Assembly: GCF_000515115.1 (NCBI RefSeq) | Contig: NZ_KI911538.1 | Coordinates: 138,803 to 202,802 of the forward strand | Reading direction: 5' to 3' | DNA length: 64,000 nt | Origin: Nocardiopsis sp. CNT312 | Lineage (GTDB): Bacteria; Actinomycetota; Actinomycetes; Streptosporangiales; Streptosporangiaceae | In this document: positions 51,772 to 61,125 of the stretch, in pieces | Layout of the letters: the number at the start of each line of letters is the position of its first letter | Numbering within the stretch: the first letter of the stretch is position 1 | Made by a program: the position numbers and the translations under genes | The notes under the pieces: model-generated | What the model was told of the DNA's origin: nothing | What the model saw: the letters and a program-made list of their open reading frames with translations, nothing else | The model's database searches: none

Positions 51772-54222
51772 TCAGTCGGCGGTGGGCCCCAGTTCGGCGA
51801 CGGCGGTGACGCGGTGCACGGCGAACCGGTGCACGGCGCCGCGGGTCGTGTCGTAGGCGGTCAGGAAACCACCGTCCACGCTCGACGGTTCGACGATCCG
51901 GCTCACCTGGCGGCCGTCGGTGTCGGTGTAGCCGATCCACACCCGGCGCCCTTCCTCGGCGGCGTGGGAGAGCGCCTCCATGGCCGCCTGGGCCCGGGAG
52001 CCGGGCGCCCCGTCCTCGGGCAGCGGGACGGGGCGCCGCGTGGCCGTGGCCGCCTCGTCCCCGGCACGGACCGCGCGGACCGCGGCGCGCGCCAGTTCCC
52101 CGCGCGTCCCCGACTCGGCCGGGCCCCCGGTGTCCGCGGGCGCGGCGCGGCGGACCTCCGGGCGGGTCAGCCGCATGGAGCCGTCACCGCTCTCCGCCAC
52201 CGGGTGGTAGCCCAGGGATCGCAGCCGCTCCACCAGGGCGGCCCGGTTGAGCCGACTGGCCACGACGGTGGGGGCCAACCGCACTAGGCCCAGCTCGGCG
52301 GTCCTGCGGTCGCCCACCAGCTCCTCCAGCACCGTCGGCTCGTCGCACCGCAAGTAGCTGGATGCGCTCCCCGCGCGCAGGCGTCCGTGGCGGCGGGCCG
52401 TGTCCGACACCAGGTAGCGCAGTGCCTGCGGGACCGGGGTGCGCGAGTGCCGTTCGAGCAGCGCCGTGAGGTCGACGGCTCCCCGGCCGGCGTCCAGCGC
52501 GCGCCGCACCGACCCCTCCGTGAAGCGGTACACGGTGGCGCCGCCCGTCGACTCCACGTCGGCGACCAGGGCGAGTTCGCGGGCCAGTTCGCTCACCAGG
52601 GGCCCCGGGGCGACCGCGGTCATGTCGCCCTGGAGGAGGACGTGGTCGAGGGGTTCGGGCAGCGCCGGTGCCAGAAGGTGGGCCGCGCCGTCCTCGTCGC
52701 CGTCGAGGAGCGGCCGCGTGTGCTCGGCGAGGGCCCCCAGGCCGGTCAGGCCGAGAACGGCGGCCTCCTCCTCGGCCGCGCCCACGAGTTCGGTGTACAC
52801 GGCCGAACCGCGGCGCGGGTGGCGCCAGGCCAGGCGCGCCTCCAGCGACTCGGCGGTCGGTGCCAGGCCGGGGGGCGCGCTCCCCAGTTCCCCGAGCACG
52901 TCCAGGCGGGCCTGCGGCGCGCCGGGGCGGGTCAGGCCGGGGCCCAGGACGTTGCGGACCCGACCGCCGGAGTCCCGGGTGCTGGTCAGGGCCGCGACCC
53001 GGTCCGACTCCAGCCACGCCGAGGCGAGCCGCAGCCAGCGGCGTTCGGGAGGACTCTCCCGCCACAGGTCGTACTCGCGGGTGGGCAGCCACTCGCCGCC
53101 CACGCGGTCGTCGGCACCGATGAGGCCCGCGGCGCGGGCGGTCTCCACGAGCAGGGCGGCCGTGGGTTCGTCGGTGTCCATCACCTGGGCGGCGCGCCGC
53201 AGGTCCCGCACCCCCATCCCGCCGTTGCGGAGCACGGCTGCGGGCTCCTGGGACCAGTGCTCCAGGAGTTCCCCGACCGCGCGCAGCACAGTGAACGCCT
53301 GACCGGCCGAGGCCCGCGACACCGATGCGGCCGTCCGCTCCGTACCTTGGAACGGCGGCGGGTCCAGGGCCAGGTCCCGGAAGAGCGTTCCGCCGCGCAG
53401 GACCAGACCGACCTCACGCGGCAGGGTCAGCGTGTCGTCGCCGGTGGGCAGCAGCAGGGCGCGGGCGATCAGCGCGTCGACGGGGGAGGCGGCCGTGTCC
53501 GGGGCCACCTCGCGGCGCGCGTTGGCGACCGTGCCGTTGGGCGGGCCCCAGGCGAGACCGTCCAGGAGCCGGTGCGCCCGCGTGTCCACCTGTTCGAGCA
53601 GGCCGCAGACCCGAGCCGGGTCGGACAGGGCCGTGGCCACCGTCTCCACGGGTGTGGCGGCGGTGCTGTCGGGGGCGAGGCTGTCCGCGAGCCGGACGAC
53701 GGCGGCGTGCGGCAGGGCAGCGAGCAGGGCACGCAACGGGGGGCCCAGCCGTGCGGGGTGGGGAATCAGGTCGCGCAGGACCTGGACGGGGCGCAGCCGC
53801 CCCCGGTCCGGCCAGACCAGGGCCAGACCGAGGAGGGTGTCCAGGGCGCGGGCCAGGGGGTCGTCGGCCGGTGCCGGGGGCGGCTTGACGCCCAGGGCCT
53901 CGGCCAGGTCGGCGGGGGTGGCGCCCACGGGTTCGGAGAGGCGGTCGTCGCCCAGGGCGATCACCGACTCCAGGACCTGGAGGGTGAAGCGGTCCAGGCG
54001 CTCCAGGACGCGCAGCACGGCGTTGCGTCCGGCGGCCCGGGCGGCCAGCGCGCCCACGTCGGCCGGAACCGGCCGGGCGAGTTCGGGACGCGCGGTGAGC
54101 AGCGCGGTGAGTTCGTCGTCCGAACGGCCGCGCAGCCAGGACGTCAGCGTCGGCGGACGCCCGGGGGAGACCGCCGAGCCGCTTCGCGTCCCAGGTCGAC
54201 CCGGGTGTGCGTTGTCGTTCAT
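51772..54222 (-). CDS. helicase-C-like / WYL domain protein
   Basis: Protein of 816 aa. SWLRGRSDDELTALLTARPE opens the helicase-associated (XPB/Ssl2 N-terminal-like, Helicase_C_3) region found in actinobacterial partners of XPB; HVLLQGDMTAVAPGPL in the middle is a conserved family motif. The last 75 residues form a WYL-type domain (VWIGYTDTDGRQVSRIVEPS, VDGGFLTAYDTTRGAVHRF), which in other proteins senses ligands or nucleic acid ends. No Walker motifs are present, so it is not a helicase itself. ATG at 54222 follows GGAG. Probably works with the XPB helicase encoded 1.1 kb downstream. Confidence 0.85.
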   Translation of the reverse strand: MNDNAHPGRPGTRSGSAVSPGRPPTLTSWLRGRSDDELTALLTARPELARPVPADVGALAARAAGRNAVLRVLERLDRFTLQVLESVIALGDDRLSEPVGATPADLAEALGVKPPPAPADDPLARALDTLLGLALVWPDRGRLRPVQVLRDLIPHPARLGPPLRALLAALPHAAVVRLADSLAPDSTAATPVETVATALSDPARVCGLLEQVDTRAHRLLDGLAWGPPNGTVANARREVAPDTAASPVDALIARALLLPTGDDTLTLPREVGLVLRGGTLFRDLALDPPPFQGTERTAASVSRASAGQAFTVLRAVGELLEHWSQEPAAVLRNGGMGVRDLRRAAQVMDTDEPTAALLVETARAAGLIGADDRVGGEWLPTREYDLWRESPPERRWLRLASAWLESDRVAALTSTRDSGGRVRNVLGPGLTRPGAPQARLDVLGELGSAPPGLAPTAESLEARLAWRHPRRGSAVYTELVGAAEEEAAVLGLTGLGALAEHTRPLLDGDEDGAAHLLAPALPEPLDHVLLQGDMTAVAPGPLVSELARELALVADVESTGGATVYRFTEGSVRRALDAGRGAVDLTALLERHSRTPVPQALRYLVSDTARRHGRLRAGSASSYLRCDEPTVLEELVGDRRTAELGLVRLAPTVVASRLNRAALVERLRSLGYHPVAESGDGSMRLTRPEVRRAAPADTGGPAESGTRGELARAAVRAVRAGDEAATATRRPVPLPEDGAPGSRAQAAMEALSHAAEEGRRVWIGYTDTDGRQVSRIVEPSSVDGGFLTAYDTTRGAVHRFAVHRVTAVAELGPTAD

Positions 54223-54381
54223 CGTGCTCCACGCTAGGCGATGGCCACTGCGGCGTTCGTCAGGGTCCGTGCCGGTCCGCCGACGCCAGCGGTGACCGAA
54301 GGCCCGTATTCGAACAGGAATCGTCAACCGAAATCAGGAGAGAGGGTTAAAACCCGGGATCGCTTGGGTCACTATGGGGTC

Positions 54382-55125
54382 ATGTCCCAGCGAGCGGAAC
54401 AACTGGTGCTCGACTACCTGTCCGAGGTCGGTCTGGCCCTGCACGGTCGGCTGTCCCCCAGGGAGCGCACCGAGTACCTGGCCGGACTGCGCAAGCGGAT
54501 CGACGCGCGGCGCTCGGCCCTGGGCGACCCCGGACCGGAGGGCGTCCGCGACATCCTGCGGGTGTTCGGCTCCCCGCAGGACTGCGTGCGCCAGGCGTGC
54601 GGGGGCCGCGCCCTCGACCTGGAGGACGACGACCTCATCCCGCCCATGCCCGCGCACGCCGTCCGGGTGCCCCCGCCCTGGCGAGGCGGCCCCAACAACG
54701 GCCTGATGCGGCTCCTGGACGGGCCTGGGGGCGGGAACGCGCGACCGCACCGCGCCCAGCGCCACGGAGGCCTGCGGGGGCTCTCCCTCACTCTGCGCAC
54801 GCACACCTCGGAGGCGGTGGCACTCGGGCTGATGCTGCTGGCGGTGCCGTGGGGCCTGGGGCTGACGTTCCTGTGGGTGCTGTCGGCCGCGCTGGTCGTG
54901 CTCAGCCGGGTCTGGGGCACCGCGGACAAGTGGATCGGCGTGGGGCTGCCGCTCGCCGCCTGCGCCGTCGCCATGCTGCTGTGGAACGGGGAGGCCAAGT
55001 TCATCGACGTCTACATCGCGCGCTCGCTGCCCGCCACCGGGGTGATCGGGATCGGACTGGGCTCCCTGGTATGCGTGTTCCACCTCTACCCGAAGGCCCT
55101 GCGGTCCGCCCAAGAGCACATCTGA
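54382..55125 (+). CDS. HAAS-like N-terminus membrane protein
   Basis: Protein of 247 aa. Residues 1-70 (YLSEVGLALHGRLSPRERTE, YLAGLRKRI, DILRVFGSPQD) match the helical HAAS/DUF1700-type domain that often partners PadR regulators or sensors; about four transmembrane helices follow in 145-235. No PadR gene lies nearby. ATG at 54382 is the first Met of the conserved part. It is divergent from the helicase-C/WYL gene. Function unknown. Confidence 0.75.
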   Translation: MSQRAEQLVLDYLSEVGLALHGRLSPRERTEYLAGLRKRIDARRSALGDPGPEGVRDILRVFGSPQDCVRQACGGRALDLEDDDLIPPMPAHAVRVPPPWRGGPNNGLMRLLDGPGGGNARPHRAQRHGGLRGLSLTLRTHTSEAVALGLMLLAVPWGLGLTFLWVLSAALVVLSRVWGTADKWIGVGLPLAACAVAMLLWNGEAKFIDVYIARSLPATGVIGIGLGSLVCVFHLYPKALRSAQEHI

Positions 55126-55597
55126 GTCACCGGTTGGCAAATATTGGGGAATGACCGCTTCCGTTCCGCAGCGGCGTCGTGCCCGGAGGCCGACCGGTGC
55201 GGTACTCCTGTCCTTACCCCGGTGCGTACCGCGCCCAGGGGGCCGAGTCACGGCACCACGCCCGGCGTCCAGTCCGGGAGCCGTCACGTCGAGGCGCCGC
55301 GCCCGCGTCGAGTCCCGTCCCGCACTCCGCAACCCGGCGCACGGGGCGCCGCCGACGTCCCACGGGGCCCGGATGATCCGTATCCGGGCCCCGAGCGCGG
55401 GCCGTGTCCGCATCCGGCCCCGCTTAGGGGCGCGGGGCGCGCGATATGCCCTCGCGCGGGGCAGCCCGTCCAAGTAACTTGGGAGGGTCCCCAGCAGTCC
55501 TGGGGCGCCGAGGATACGGGCGGGGGAGCGGGCGGAGCGCGTTCTCTGGGAGAGCCGGGAACCGAGGCGCCCAACAGAGAGAGCATGAGGTCGCCAG
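55126..55597. other. long leader/intergenic region before the cold-shock gene
   Basis: This 472-bp stretch has no supported gene. An open frame at 55151-55477 has an arginine/proline-rich composition typical of shadow frames and no ribosome site. Several GC-rich inverted segments near 55420-55560 could fold, which fits a long structured 5' leader for cold-shock mRNA, but no specific RNA family is recognised. Confidence 0.5.
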
Positions 55598-55981
55598 GTG
55601 CCCACCGGCAAGGTCAAGTGGTACGACGGAGACAAGGGTTTCGGTTTTCTCACGCGCGACGACGGCGGTGAGGTGTTCGTGCACTCCTCCGCGCTGCCCG
55701 ACGGCACTGACTCCCTGCGCCCCGGACAGCGCGTCGAGTTCGGTGTGGCCGAGGGACGCAAGGGGATGCAGGCGCTTCAGGTGAGACCGCTCGACGGCCA
55801 GCACTCGGTGGCCAGGGCCCGGCGCAAGAAGCCCGACGAGATGGTGGTCATCACCGAGGACCTCATCACGCTGCTCGAAGGGTTGTCCAACGGCTACCGC
55901 AGAGGGCACCACCCCGAACGCCGGGACGCGTCCAGGATCGCGTCGGTCCTGCGTGTGCTCGCCGACGACCTCGACGTCTGA
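55598..55981 (+). CDS. cold-shock domain protein
   Basis: RNA chaperone of 127 aa. The first 66 residues form the cold-shock domain, with RNP1-like KGFGFLTRDD and RNP2-like VFVHSSAL; a basic linker and a 45-residue helical C-terminal part (VVITEDLITLLEGLSNGYRR) extend it beyond the usual 67-70 aa CspA. This longer type recurs in actinomycetes next to DUF3027 genes, as here. GTG start with GAGG 7 nt upstream. Confidence 0.92.
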   Translation: MPTGKVKWYDGDKGFGFLTRDDGGEVFVHSSALPDGTDSLRPGQRVEFGVAEGRKGMQALQVRPLDGQHSVARARRKKPDEMVVITEDLITLLEGLSNGYRRGHHPERRDASRIASVLRVLADDLDV

Positions 55982-56106
55982 GCGGCCGGGTCGGTCCCCG
56001 TTGACCGCCCCTTGGCGCGGGGGGACCCGCCCGTGACGGGGAACCGGCCCGATCTTGGCCTCCGGCATGGTCGAATCGGTGTGTGCGATCAGTGAGAATG
56101 GGGGGC

Positions 56107-56919
56107 GTGAGCCCTACTCGACGTTCCCCTGTACCGGACAAAGCCTGCATCGAGGCGGTGGACCTGGCGCGCTCGGTGGCCGCCGAGGCCGGCCGCCCCG
56201 AGTGGGTGGGCGAGCACCGTGCCCCCCGAGTCGAGGGCACGCGCCTGGTCACCCACTACTTCACCTGCCTGGACCCCGCCTACCCGGGGTGGAACTACGC
56301 CGTCACCGTGGTGCGCGCCTCACGTGCCAAGAACGTTACGGTGAACGAGGTGGTGCTGCTCCCCGGCGACGGCGCGGTCGTCGCACCCGAGTGGGTGCCC
56401 TGGAAGGAGCGCCTGCGGCCGGGCGACGTCGGCGTGGGCGACCTCCTGCCCACGGACGAGGACGACGAGCGGCTCGTCCCCGGGTTCGCCCAGGTGCCCG
56501 CGGGTGAACTGGACGAGGAGGGCGCGGACCAGCAGATGCAGTGGGAGCTCGGCCTGGGGCGGCGCCACGTGCTCTCCGAGACCGGCCGCGAGCAGGCCGC
56601 AGAGCGGTGGTACAACGGCGAGGCCGGACCGCGCAGCGCGGTCGCCACCGCCGCGCCCGCCCGGTGCGCCACGTGTGGTTTCATGACCCCCCTCGCCGGC
56701 GAACTGCGCCAGATGTTCGGCGTGTGCACCAACGAGTACGCGCCCGACGACGGCAGGGTGGTCTCCCTCGACCACGGCTGCGGGGCCCACTCCGAGGTCC
56801 GCCACCCCGAGGAGCGCGCCGAACGCGGGAGCGGCACACCGGTGGTCGACGAACTCGGCTACGACCACATCGTCTTCGACGACACCGCTGAGCTGGAACT
56901 GGTCTCCTCCGACCACTGA
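56107..56919 (+). CDS. DUF3027 protein
   Basis: Actinobacterial protein of 270 aa. YFTCLDPAYPGWNYAVTVVR, PEWVPWKERLRPGDVGVGDL and a C-terminal metal-binding-like C-x2-C ... C ... C region (ARCATCGFMTPL, FGVCTNEY, DHGCGAHSE) identify DUF3027. The cysteines suggest a zinc ribbon. GTG at 56107 is preferred over one 24 nt earlier because a G-rich site precedes it. It is encoded between the cold-shock gene and the sacsin-like gene, an order I recall from other actinomycetes. Function unknown. Confidence 0.88.
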   Translation: MSPTRRSPVPDKACIEAVDLARSVAAEAGRPEWVGEHRAPRVEGTRLVTHYFTCLDPAYPGWNYAVTVVRASRAKNVTVNEVVLLPGDGAVVAPEWVPWKERLRPGDVGVGDLLPTDEDDERLVPGFAQVPAGELDEEGADQQMQWELGLGRRHVLSETGREQAAERWYNGEAGPRSAVATAAPARCATCGFMTPLAGELRQMFGVCTNEYAPDDGRVVSLDHGCGAHSEVRHPEERAERGSGTPVVDELGYDHIVFDDTAELELVSSDH

Positions 56920-57057
56920 GCGCTCCGGTCCACCGGGCGGTTCGGTGCGTCCCGTCGCGCGGCGTCGCCGACGATGGCCTAGGGTCGTCCTGGTGCCCGG
57001 GCCACGTTCGCCCGGCGCGCCGTTCCGGGGTGGTCCGCACCGCAGGAGGAGTCCGCG

Positions 57058-60000
57058 ATGTCCGAGCCGGTGACCGCTCCGGCGGTCGATCCCTTCCACA
57101 CCGCCGAGCTCCGTCGGCGTGTGCTCGCCGCGTGGGCCGACGCGCCCGCGCGCTTCCGCGAGGACGCCAACGCCGAGGAGGACTACGCTCTGAACGGCTA
57201 CCGCGACCGCGTGGTCGTGGAGCTGGCACAGAACGCCGCCGACGCCGCCCGCCGTGCCGGGGTGCCCGGTCGGCTGCTGCTGGCGTTGGAGGGCGACCGG
57301 CTCACCGCCGCCAACACCGGTGCCCCCCTCACGGCGGAGGGGGTGGAGTCGCTGGCCACGCTGCGGGCCTCCACCAAGCGCGGTGAGCACGGGGCGGCCG
57401 GGCGCTTCGGGGTCGGCTTCTCCGCCGTGGTCGCGGTCAGCGACGACGTCACCGTCGCCTCCGGCGGCGCCGCCGTGCGGTTCAGCTCGGAGCAGGCCAG
57501 TGCCGCCGTCGCCGACCTGCTCGTCGAGGGCACCGCCCACGAGGGCCTGGCGGACGAGGTGGGGCACCGTTCGGGCCACGTGCCCATGCTGCGCCTGCCC
57601 TTCCCCACCGAGTCCCGGGGTGTGCCGGGCTACGACACGTCCGTCACCCTCCTGCTGCGCGACGAGGCCGCCCGTGAGCGTGTGGCGGCACTCCTGGACG
57701 CCACGGGTGAGGCGCTGCTGCTGACTCTGCCCGGCCTGGGCGAGGTGACCGTGTCCGTCGACGGCTCCGCGCGTGTCCTCACCCGGGACGACACTGGTGC
57801 CGACGGGCCGGTGACCGCCTACAGCGACGGCGGAGGCACCCGGACGACCTGCTGGCGGGTGCTCTCCCGATCCGGCTCGTTCGACCCCTCCCTGCTCGCC
57901 GACCGCCCCGTGGAGGAGCGCGGTCGCACACAGTGGTCGCTGACGTGGGCCGTGCCCGTGGACGCCCGGGGACGGGTGACCGAGCTGCCCCCCGACGTCG
58001 AACCGGTCGTGCACGCGCCCACTCCCACCGCCACCGAACTCGACCTCCCCGCGGTCCTCATCGGCACCTTCCCGCTCAGCACCGACCGGCGGACGGTCCA
58101 GACCGGTGCCGCCACCGACCTCCTGCTCGTGGAGGCGGCCCACGCCTACTGCGCGCTGTTGAGGGAGATCGACCCGCGCTGTGCCCTCGACCTGGTGCCC
58201 GGCACCCGCATGGGCGGCGGGGCCGTGGACGCCGTCTTCCGGGCCCGCGTCGCCGAACCGCTCCGGGACACCCCGTTCCTCACCACCGCCCTCGGCGCCC
58301 CGGTGGCCCCGCGTGAGGCGGTGCTGGTCGACACCGGTGCCCCGGGCGGCGCCGACGAACTGGTCGGTGTGCTGTCCGAGCTCGTCCCCGCCCTGCTGCC
58401 CGGGTCCTGGAACCCGCGCCATCCCGCGCTGGCAGTCCTGCGGGTGGACCGCCTCGGGCTCGCCGACATCGCCGACCTGCTCGCCGACACCGAACGGCCG
58501 CCCCTCTGGTGGGCCGGGCTGTACACGGCGCTGGAACTCGCCGGGGCCGCCGGGGCCGACCTGGACGAGCTGGGCGCACTGCCGGTCCCCCTCGTCGACG
58601 GCAGGCTCGTGCGCGGCCCTCGGTCGCTGCTGCTGCCCACCGAGGACTGGTCCGGCGGCGGCGTCGACCCTGCCGCGGTGTCCGCTCTGGGGGTGCGGGT
58701 GGTCCACCCGGACGCGGTGCGCCCCCTCCTGCGGAGGCTCGGCGCACTGGACGCCGGGGCGGCGACCGTACTGTCCGATCCGCGCACCGAGGCCGCTGTC
58801 CGCGACTCCCTGGAGGCAGAGGACCCCGACCCGGTCGCGGAGGCCGTGCTGGAGCTGGTGGCCGCTGCCGGGACGACCGCCGCGGACGCCCCCTGGCTGG
58901 CTGACCTGGCTCTGCGCGACGACGAGGACGGCTACTCCGTCGCCGCCGAACTGCTCGTGCCGGGGGCTCCCCTGGCCGGCCTTCTCACGGACGACGCCCC
59001 CTTCGGCACCGTCCACCCCGATCTCGTCGAACGGCACGGAACGGACGCCCTGCGCGCCGTCGGTGCCCTGTGGGAGCTGTCGGTGGTCCGCGCCGAGGAG
59101 GCCGTGCTGGGCGAGGAGGTCGTCTCCTCCTTCGGGGAGCACGCCCCGGAGGGGCTGGAGGACTGGGCGGACGAGGTGCTGGAGCGGGTCGGCGACCCCG
59201 ACCTGCCACCGGTCGTGCCCGAACTCGTCTGCGTCGCCGACCTCGACTACGTGGACGACGACCGGTGGCCGGAGGCGCTGCGGATGCTCTCCCGCGGCCC
59301 GCTCCGAGAGGCGGTCACCGCACCGGCCCGCGTCCTGCTTCCGGACGGGCGCGCGGTGGACGTCCCCTCCTACACTGCCTGGTGGCTGCGCGGGCGTGCC
59401 CTGATCGGGGGCCGGACCCCCGTGCAGTTGCGCATCGCCGACGCCGAGGAGACCCTGGCCGGGCTGTACGACGAGGCGCCCGCCGACCTCGATCCCGAAC
59501 TGGCGCGGGCCCTGGGCGTGCGTACGAGCCTGGCCGACCTGGTCGCTGACCCCGACGGCCCCGACGACCTGCTGGAACGGCTCGCGGAGCCGTCCCGGCA
59601 CGTGGACCGGGCGACGCTGCGCAGGGTGTGGGCGGCCCTGGCAGGGGTCGAGGCCGACCTGGTCGCCCCGCCGTCCCGGGTGCGTGCCGTGCGCGACGGC
59701 GCGGTCGTCGTCGCCGACGCCGAGGACGCCGTGGTCGTGGACTCACCGGACCTGTTGCCGCTGCTCGCCGACCACGCCCTGGTGCTGGCGCCTGCCGACT
59801 CCGCCGAGGCCCTCGCGGAGGTGCTCGACCTGGAACTGGCCAGCGAGAGTGTGGAGGGCGAGGTGGAGGGCGAGGGACGGATGCGCTCCGTCCCGGGGGA
59901 GGCCGTCCTGTTCCTCGACCCGGCGGAGGAGCCGGACCGCACCTACCTGCACCACGACACGCTCACCGTGGACGGTGTCGAGGTGGAGTGGTACGTGGGC

Positions 60001-60150
60001 GACGGCAGGGTGCACGCCTCCACCGCCGACGGCCTCGCACGCGCGCTGTGCTGGCGGGCCGGGCAGTGGGAGCGGCGCCACCTGCTGGCTGCGGCGCTGC
60101 GGGAGCCGTCCGCGGTGGCGGACCTGCTGGCCGAGGCCGACCTGGCCTGA
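57058..60150 (+). CDS. sacsin/Hsp90-like GHKL ATPase protein
   Basis: Large protein of 1030 aa. The N-terminal 200 residues are a GHKL ATP-binding domain of the sacsin/Hsp90 type: VVELAQNAADAARRAG (N box with catalytic Glu and Asn), LTAANTGAPLT (G1 position, with the usual Asp-Gly changed to Asn-Thr), and RFGVGFSAVVAV (G2). The remaining 800 residues are acidic, without recognised domains. Such proteins are described in actinomycetes only as ATP-binding or putative chaperones. ATG preceded by GGAGGAG. The 3' end lies inside a hairpin shared with the converging MOSC gene. Confidence 0.87.
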   Translation: MSEPVTAPAVDPFHTAELRRRVLAAWADAPARFREDANAEEDYALNGYRDRVVVELAQNAADAARRAGVPGRLLLALEGDRLTAANTGAPLTAEGVESLATLRASTKRGEHGAAGRFGVGFSAVVAVSDDVTVASGGAAVRFSSEQASAAVADLLVEGTAHEGLADEVGHRSGHVPMLRLPFPTESRGVPGYDTSVTLLLRDEAARERVAALLDATGEALLLTLPGLGEVTVSVDGSARVLTRDDTGADGPVTAYSDGGGTRTTCWRVLSRSGSFDPSLLADRPVEERGRTQWSLTWAVPVDARGRVTELPPDVEPVVHAPTPTATELDLPAVLIGTFPLSTDRRTVQTGAATDLLLVEAAHAYCALLREIDPRCALDLVPGTRMGGGAVDAVFRARVAEPLRDTPFLTTALGAPVAPREAVLVDTGAPGGADELVGVLSELVPALLPGSWNPRHPALAVLRVDRLGLADIADLLADTERPPLWWAGLYTALELAGAAGADLDELGALPVPLVDGRLVRGPRSLLLPTEDWSGGGVDPAAVSALGVRVVHPDAVRPLLRRLGALDAGAATVLSDPRTEAAVRDSLEAEDPDPVAEAVLELVAAAGTTAADAPWLADLALRDDEDGYSVAAELLVPGAPLAGLLTDDAPFGTVHPDLVERHGTDALRAVGALWELSVVRAEEAVLGEEVVSSFGEHAPEGLEDWADEVLERVGDPDLPPVVPELVCVADLDYVDDDRWPEALRMLSRGPLREAVTAPARVLLPDGRAVDVPSYTAWWLRGRALIGGRTPVQLRIADAEETLAGLYDEAPADLDPELARALGVRTSLADLVADPDGPDDLLERLAEPSRHVDRATLRRVWAALAGVEADLVAPPSRVRAVRDGAVVVADAEDAVVVDSPDLLPLLADHALVLAPADSAEALAEVLDLELASESVEGEVEGEGRMRSVPGEAVLFLDPAEEPDRTYLHHDTLTVDGVEVEWYVGDGRVHASTADGLARALCWRAGQWERRHLLAAALREPSAVADLLAEADLA

Positions 60151-60180
60151 GCCGGTTCCGCTGCCCCGCTCAGGCCAGGG
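60141..60180. terminator. hairpin spanning two convergent stop codons
   Basis: Perfect 12-bp arms CCTGGCCTGAGC (60141-60152) and GCTCAGGCCAGG (60169-60180) overlap the last codons of both the sacsin-like gene and the MOSC gene, leaving a 16-nt loop. It should terminate both transcripts. Confidence 0.75.
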
Positions 60181-61030
60181 CGGCGGCCAGGCGTTCGCCC
60201 AGACCCTCCTCCGCCTCGCCCCAGGCGGTGACGTCGACCGTGTCGCCGACCGACAGGGTGCCGGGGCGGGTGACCGCGAACTTGGCGCCGAAGGCCACCC
60301 CGCCCTTGTCGGAGCGGCGGTAGGCGGCCAGGGAGCGGATCGGCTCGGGGCCCCGCTTCTCCCCGGTCTCCTGGTCCACGGTGGGCACCGCGCAGCGGAT
60401 GCACACCTTCGCGTAGCCGAGTTCGGCTGTGCCCAGGCGGGCCGTGCGGACGAGGTCCTCGGTGTGGGGCTCCGGCCAGCCCGAGACGACCACGTTGGGG
60501 CGGAAGCGGTTCATGGGGACGGGTTCGGCACCGCGCGCGAGGATGCGCTCGTTGAGCAGGTCCAGTGAGGACAGCGAGGCCATCAGCACGGCGGTGCTGT
60601 CGGCGAAGGCGGCGGTTCCGGGGGTCGTGCCGCCGGTGCGGCGGTCGTGGTCGTCGGGAACCCGCACGAGTCGGCTGTCCGCGCCGAGCGCCTCGGAGAA
60701 CCACTCGGCGGCGGTGTCGCCCTGGTCGAGCCCGGTGTAGGTCCTGCCGTGCATCACCACCTCTACCGGCGGGCCGTCGGGGTCGGCCGCCACGCGCAGC
60801 GGTTCGAGGCCGTCCGCGGCCAGTGACAGGTGCGCGCCGTCCGCGGAGACGCCGGTGCGCACGCGGGCCATGCGGGGGTCGACGCGCTGGCTGCGGAAGG
60901 CCCCCTCGGTGGTGACCACCATGAACGTGCGGTCGTGCCTGAGACCTGCCGGGGTCAGATCCGCGGCGGGCACACGGGTGCCGGAGCACCCTTTGACGGG
61001 GTAGTGGACGAGTTCGGTGATGTCGGCCAT
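60170..61030 (-). CDS. MOSC-domain protein
   Basis: Protein of 286 aa with the MOSC N-terminal beta-barrel (HYPVKGCSGTRVPAADLTPA, LRHDRTFMVV) and a C-terminal MOSC domain (NRFRPNVVVSGWPEPHTED, VCIRCAVPTVDQETG). The conserved Cys in KVCIRCAVPT is the molybdenum ligand of mARC/YcbX-like enzymes, which reduce N-hydroxylated compounds. ATG at 61030 gives the standard MADITEL-type start. The neighbouring ArsR gene is divergent, but no shared control is evident beyond the ArsR operator. Confidence 0.9.
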   Translation of the reverse strand: MADITELVHYPVKGCSGTRVPAADLTPAGLRHDRTFMVVTTEGAFRSQRVDPRMARVRTGVSADGAHLSLAADGLEPLRVAADPDGPPVEVVMHGRTYTGLDQGDTAAEWFSEALGADSRLVRVPDDHDRRTGGTTPGTAAFADSTAVLMASLSSLDLLNERILARGAEPVPMNRFRPNVVVSGWPEPHTEDLVRTARLGTAELGYAKVCIRCAVPTVDQETGEKRGPEPIRSLAAYRRSDKGGVAFGAKFAVTRPGTLSVGDTVDVTAWGEAEEGLGERLAAALA

Positions 61031-61100
61031 GGACAGGAACCTACCGCGTGGCCGTGCGCGGCGGCCCGGTGCGGGCGCTCCCACCCGTTATCCCCTCTAG

Positions 61101-61125
61101 CTTATATAGCTGATCACTTATATAG
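61101..61125 (+). promoter_or_regulatory. ArsR operator/promoter with repeated CTTATATAG
   Basis: CTTATATAG occurs at 61101-61109 and again at 61117-61125, 16 bp apart, in otherwise GC-rich DNA. The first copy contains a TATATA that can be a -10 element; the second runs into the GTG start of the ArsR gene. A repressor bound across both would block its own promoter. Confidence 0.6.

Noticed and set aside
55151..55477. Possible small gene upstream of the cold-shock gene
   Set aside because: Arg/Pro-rich translation with no ribosome site, hydrophobic pattern or family resemblance.
56320..59601. A 1093-codon open frame antisense to the sacsin-like gene
   Set aside because: It follows the third-position GC bias of the plus-strand genes and spans two of them; no ribosome site and no domain.
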